64,000 nt of DNA from Tranzscheliella williamsii (Eukaryota; Basidiomycota; Ustilaginomycetes; Ustilaginales; Ustilaginaceae), in NCBI GenBank assembly GCA_023212725.1, contig JALBYF010000008.1:62001-126000 (forward strand). Reading direction: 5' to 3'. Numbering within the stretch: the first letter of the stretch is position 1; every line of letters begins with the position of its first letter. A program made the position numbers and the translations under genes. This document shows, piece by piece, positions 62,501-64,000 of the stretch. Below the pieces are notes generated by a model. It did no database searches. It saw nothing but the letters and a program-made list of their open reading frames with translations, and was not told the DNA's origin.

Positions 62501-62530
62501 ACTTGTCCGCTCTGCCGATCTATCCTCTGA
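56588..62530 (+). CDS. LTN1: E3 ubiquitin ligase listerin (Ltn1), ribosome-associated quality control
   Basis: Ubiquitinates nascent chains stuck on 60S subunits. The single exon encodes 1980 residues, in the range of metazoan listerin and longer than yeast Ltn1 (1562). The N-terminal block binds 60S-NEMF/Rqc2 in the family and shows MGLASLLPADLVVLLRKASK, then KKDVITRCRALEGILTWVEN. Long HEAT/ARM-like helical repeats fill the middle, interrupted by an acidic patch (about 495-525, many Glu/Asp) and a Lys-rich start. The C-terminal RWD-like part (FTVRHCSPVIAARELSHLRE, EHPMEIGVKIPPDFPLHGVE) precedes a RING at about 1929-1977. The RING cysteines and histidine are CAIC, CKTC, FHSGCLYKW and CPLC, a C4HC3 variant. 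An intact single-exon gene of this size is unusual in the window. Confidence 0.96.
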   Translation: MAKGAPKGKSSASSATRKKQASKAARKTAYERDESGNLLHPELVEALEKPHQPGQQRGQKKDKVKTKDAKGGKKGKSDRKKQFIPPPKPPQPQPDPLDSMGLASLLPADLVVLLRKASKKDVITRCRALEGILTWVENVVRGASPTSADTQTDVEPSRLDPEEGHEALVMMLPCWMHLFPRLALSPTRRLRLLTIQIQVLLLQAPREMSDDTSTTRSELLESPQYVEIMLGPMAILCHDTDRTIERLGRALWKDACSLQTDGRSNEHSSSPQLNLMEYLDTLLGHLQTIVLSPSPSFALSMTSAHAVVAIDQATSRSVSGYSTPANGISHERDAKNRDENNVEEDTSALDKRLVAGALSVLTSIINEHSSPQTVEPLTQMLSSRRVWSSLSPLDLVSNPLKKPRQSTSTTSFGFDAPAVRGRAWTLLRSVVANLPDVLDDNIETIGTVVMSAAWQERDSSVQRSMLDAILPLLKRRPHLWLAGQEIKRSNPKNRSESDDAESEDDEEDEEEYDGSDDEADDNDEESGGDKLPDQGIEKHAKSLHSLKSYPGKGEGERAPAESHKTAPQTVPSSYIAFLQWLQSACGGGPVLGYPAVVVFVSTIPAEILPPGDFEASSALLSQLFSALYSRSLDNDTLGCRAFFSAYTECVTFLAVRMSRTGHQEGNVGLGAELVRLHLATTWREIVLNIASLESMISPNAAEDDDARARLQRIKHIGSGRIVSDLCGQLRRLAAAAPDLGLVGPFFKDVEVDLAGVARAAMSATGDDISHENLAMIHGCFDRAVAVLTALLQPMANVSDLQLAVSGLVHRTLKLTAESFVNLSTDSTQSSKLKRSRSGMLSELMTLLLKALVCSPDKIDATELQQLEHVASVSIPQLTMSHGILPAAGATFLAAYLPVCPTPEARDSIWTETLSSVAQLSATADQVEALFALLAATSSLKTLGGRSVDQQTNLPVPAPEAGVEELMMSLVFSLCDSEDLSSTLRAQVRDVVSKILARPKPFVEERVANSMLALVSSTIEQLRNVLLEKSSEQHELALRKARAALILPDLLDCLEAWIKAQAQQQAGKLLLSSQSSRSVLAALCDLALLAPASSEGGSEGVIGGRAARIWASLNESSPPSDRASILNEGLASLQDHLLDIQVPVSAVVNAAQRICSGSPEQSVLAVLPERAELQEMLSRAAKQETHPALLVFDPLVSQAKKWASENHSTTLVDTQGLGIFARVCLAIALIFEQDRSIARSHVSLLPHIVLFSVLIEDDLLLNGASKHTLVTSLSPNKHQMWLQRTVAVASSLLASFGEAITEKWHNDMVSTLQRNQPADGSKDGFAHILALVWEMAGKEPESSCLARVFYRLLTAAFSIGLVNESGADRWLKLGESAQSRVPHLSQAIFFAAKGFAGASPTYDRLRSASAAKLAGLGLTTPQASIMTALRNLIAVAPSTDSELPLIPQQRAIFLMKDLQTWYSSDEAADAPDEVGTRLAELFVHLLPVVQDVQGSHIDFMFDIVETNLEFGTLRDEDSIAQLYVTLQLLETLRDLALRNSNLREYWVDRKMASLQVVRDHFLSLADAQVPETESSSACAPRQACTELIVDLIREVPSTSFPLPETAAPLCRLMLQHPSHDVQVVSYRLLSVAIKNHVKELVIETALNKEALSTEEGQTRPQFPEALLANVSGSLVSQLNLMVEEEAARRIAFGYFLSWIAVLDHFEDASLPVKSALVAELEKRELLTASLLPTVFSLVGLAEQDRRLFDPSRYVVEEVFLDQVEAASSLTVLQVIATHVYLRALIHVPTTVRGWWVEIKDRQLSMQISSFTVRHCSPVIAARELSHLREPDALAKLQDEALSIKILSTNEVIATYVVDEHPMEIGVKIPPDFPLHGVEIRDIQRVGISEPKWRSWLLAVQQLITGQNGLIFDALSLFKRNAEVQFQGLDECAICYSIISPMDRSLPTKPCKTCKNKFHSGCLYKWISTSGSSTCPLCRSIL

Positions 62531-62624
62531 TCCTGCATGTACAAACATAGTCTACACTGATCGATATAAAGTAGCTTACACAATTACATGCTTATCATTT
62601 CCCGGAATGACGACGGTACTGCGT

Positions 62625-63998
62625 TCATGTGCGCCGTCGTTTGACACACCCAAGGACTTGTTCGCTGCGTGCCGTGCACTGCTTTGCGGACCGCGCTTTC
62701 GCCGGTGCTTCTTGCACGGCTGCCGGCTGCGAGAGCTCTTCTTCGGTCGACTGCTCCTCCAGCGTCGTCGACGACAGTTGCGAGTCCTCGAGACCGGCGA
62801 CGACGTACGGCTCGTCCGGCAGACTGCCTTCTACAATCTCGTCATCCGCCTCGACCACTTCCATGTGACTGCGCTCGGCTGCACCAGCCTGCTCGTTAGG
62901 AAAGCTCTCGTGGGAGGACACAGCTTCACGTGCGGTAACAGGGCCCCTCGCGCCCTCGTAAAATCGCGCAGTTCGCGGCGGGCGGATCTGCAAACTTGAC
63001 ACCTCTTCGCTCGCCTCTTCTTCGCTCGGTTCCTTCCTTGCCCTCAACGGCCCACCGCCATGCCTCCAACCCACAATGCTTGGCAGCTGTGTGGATACGT
63101 TGTCTTCAGGCACAGCCGTCGCCTGGTGATGTAGTGGTGAGACCTGCGCGGCGCTAGGCTGCGGTCGAGACACGACCTCGTCAGTTGTGTCGTGAGGTAC
63201 GTCCAGAAGCTGCATCCCTAGCCAAGTCGAGTCGGCATCATGCGCTTCCATCGGCTCGGGCGCGGCGTCCTCGTCCTCCGGGTCGAGATATGCGTTCCGG
63301 AGATGTCCTTCTTCGTCAACTCCGAGGGCCAGGAGCCGATCTTCAAGCGGAGCCAGCACGTCTTCGGCCACTTCTTCGGCTCGAAGAATGGCACAGATCT
63401 CTGCTACCACACGACGGGAGGTCTTGCGTGCCGCCGAATCATCTGCCGGTCTAGCATTGCTGAATAGGTCGAAAGGCGCCTTTTCAATTACTGTGATCAG
63501 GCCATCCAGCAACGATCTGACGGTACTGGCATCAACCAAAGCGTTAAGAGGCCTGAAACCCAGAATGACGCCGGTCACGCGGAGGACGAGCTCCGCTAAT
63601 CTCGAGTCTGTGCCTGTCATAACCTGTCCATCTTCTTCAAAAGCTTGCTCGCCGAGGTTGCTGACTTTGGCGTCGAGGAACTTTACGAGCTTGACGATCG
63701 GATCCCGCAGGGGCAGCCATGTCGCCACATGAAGAGTGGTGGCGCTGCCAGGGCACGTCTCGTGACCCCGACCAAGTGTGCTCATTGACATGGTATTCTG
63801 GGACGTGAAGCCAAGGCGTCTCAATTGCTGAAGGGCGAGGTGTAGTCCAACAACTTGGTCGAGAGCTTCCGACGGCAAGATGATGACACTACCCGGGGGC
63901 GCCTCAAGCGGTTCCAGCATATCAACGTAAGAAGTGAGTAACTCAGCTGCCATAAATAGCTGGTTTTCGTCCAGAGTATCTGCCTCAGGCCGAGCCAT
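62625..63998 (-). CDS. unrecognised protein, possibly truncated by the window edge
   Basis: A minus-strand frame of 457 codons runs from an ATG two bases inside the right edge to a stop at 62625. The edge ATG may be internal, so the gene may be 5'-incomplete. The first 230 residues look ordered and alpha-helical: NQLFMAAELLTSYVDMLEPL, VGLHLALQQLRRLGF, RLAELVLRVTGVILGFRPLN, and RSLLDGLITVIEKAPFDLF. They resemble an ARM/HEAT-like scaffold. The second half is acidic and disordered (DPEDEDAAPEPMEAHDAD) and ends in a basic CVKRRRT, possibly a nuclear signal. I cannot name a family. It converges on LTN1 with 94 bp between. Confidence 0.65.
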   Translation of the reverse strand: MARPEADTLDENQLFMAAELLTSYVDMLEPLEAPPGSVIILPSEALDQVVGLHLALQQLRRLGFTSQNTMSMSTLGRGHETCPGSATTLHVATWLPLRDPIVKLVKFLDAKVSNLGEQAFEEDGQVMTGTDSRLAELVLRVTGVILGFRPLNALVDASTVRSLLDGLITVIEKAPFDLFSNARPADDSAARKTSRRVVAEICAILRAEEVAEDVLAPLEDRLLALGVDEEGHLRNAYLDPEDEDAAPEPMEAHDADSTWLGMQLLDVPHDTTDEVVSRPQPSAAQVSPLHHQATAVPEDNVSTQLPSIVGWRHGGGPLRARKEPSEEEASEEVSSLQIRPPRTARFYEGARGPVTAREAVSSHESFPNEQAGAAERSHMEVVEADDEIVEGSLPDEPYVVAGLEDSQLSSTTLEEQSTEEELSQPAAVQEAPAKARSAKQCTARSEQVLGCVKRRRT

Positions 63999-64000
63999 GC

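Noticed and set aside
1..64000. CRISPR arrays, bacterial-type operons, prophage or rRNA/tRNA genes
   Set aside because: The window is fungal nuclear DNA; I saw no spaced direct-repeat array, no convincing tRNA B-box and no rRNA sequence by eye, although a covariance-model scan would be the decisive test for tRNAs.

Overview
This is a eukaryotic nuclear window. Its genes encode fungal orthologues (Dad2 of the DASH complex, Sgf73, Bye1, Qri7, Vph1, Tom40 and others). Introns are few and short (59-120 nt, with one of 303 nt), use GTAAGT/GTGAGT-type donors, and intergenic gaps are short. GC-rich third positions, short introns and long low-complexity stretches fit a basidiomycete yeast or smut fungus (Ustilaginomycotina such as Ustilago, Sporisorium or relatives). 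That placement is inference from style, not from a database match. Seven genes are spliced; I worked out their exon joins by reading donors, acceptors and phase, and give them in the evidence text.

Layout. 0.8-12.2 kb is dominated by mitochondrial and vacuolar genes: MIC60, the complex I 24-kDa and 23-kDa subunits as a divergent pair, RNase H2 subunit B, an ITFG1/TIP-like FG-GAP membrane protein, and the V-ATPase a subunit. 12.8-16.0 kb holds a large secreted protein made of about seven divergent copies of one module, followed by a second small signal-peptide ORF whose frame is broken. 16.9-19.8 kb is a glycogen-targeting PP1 regulatory subunit (CBM21 plus an RVxF motif). 19.8-24.9 kb is a 5-kb gene-poor stretch that appears to hold decayed fragments of small cysteine-containing proteins and a strong hairpin.

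24.9-40.4 kb carries ORC3, an unrecognised low-complexity protein, a small spliced SCOC/Slo1-type coiled-coil gene, phosphatidylinositol synthase, GPATCH11, proteasome ATPase RPT1 divergent from V-ATPase subunit A, and DASH subunit DAD2. 40.8-51.5 kb carries SGF73, the AP endonuclease APN2 with two PIP boxes, mitochondrial QRI7, an orphan four-helix membrane protein, rRNA-processing nuclease FCF1 and TOM40. 52.2-64.0 kb carries a BYE1-type PHD-TLD-SPOC transcription elongation factor, divergent from the ribosome-quality-control ligase LTN1, and an unrecognised ORF at the right edge.

Most of the window is conserved housekeeping. The least explained parts are the modular secreted protein with its broken neighbour (12.8-16.0 kb), the gene-poor block with effector-like relics (19.8-24.9 kb), a small secreted-looking ORF at 29.9-30.2 kb, an AT-richer frame-broken ORF between the two complex I genes, and a short inverted-repeat element at 46.9-47.0 kb.
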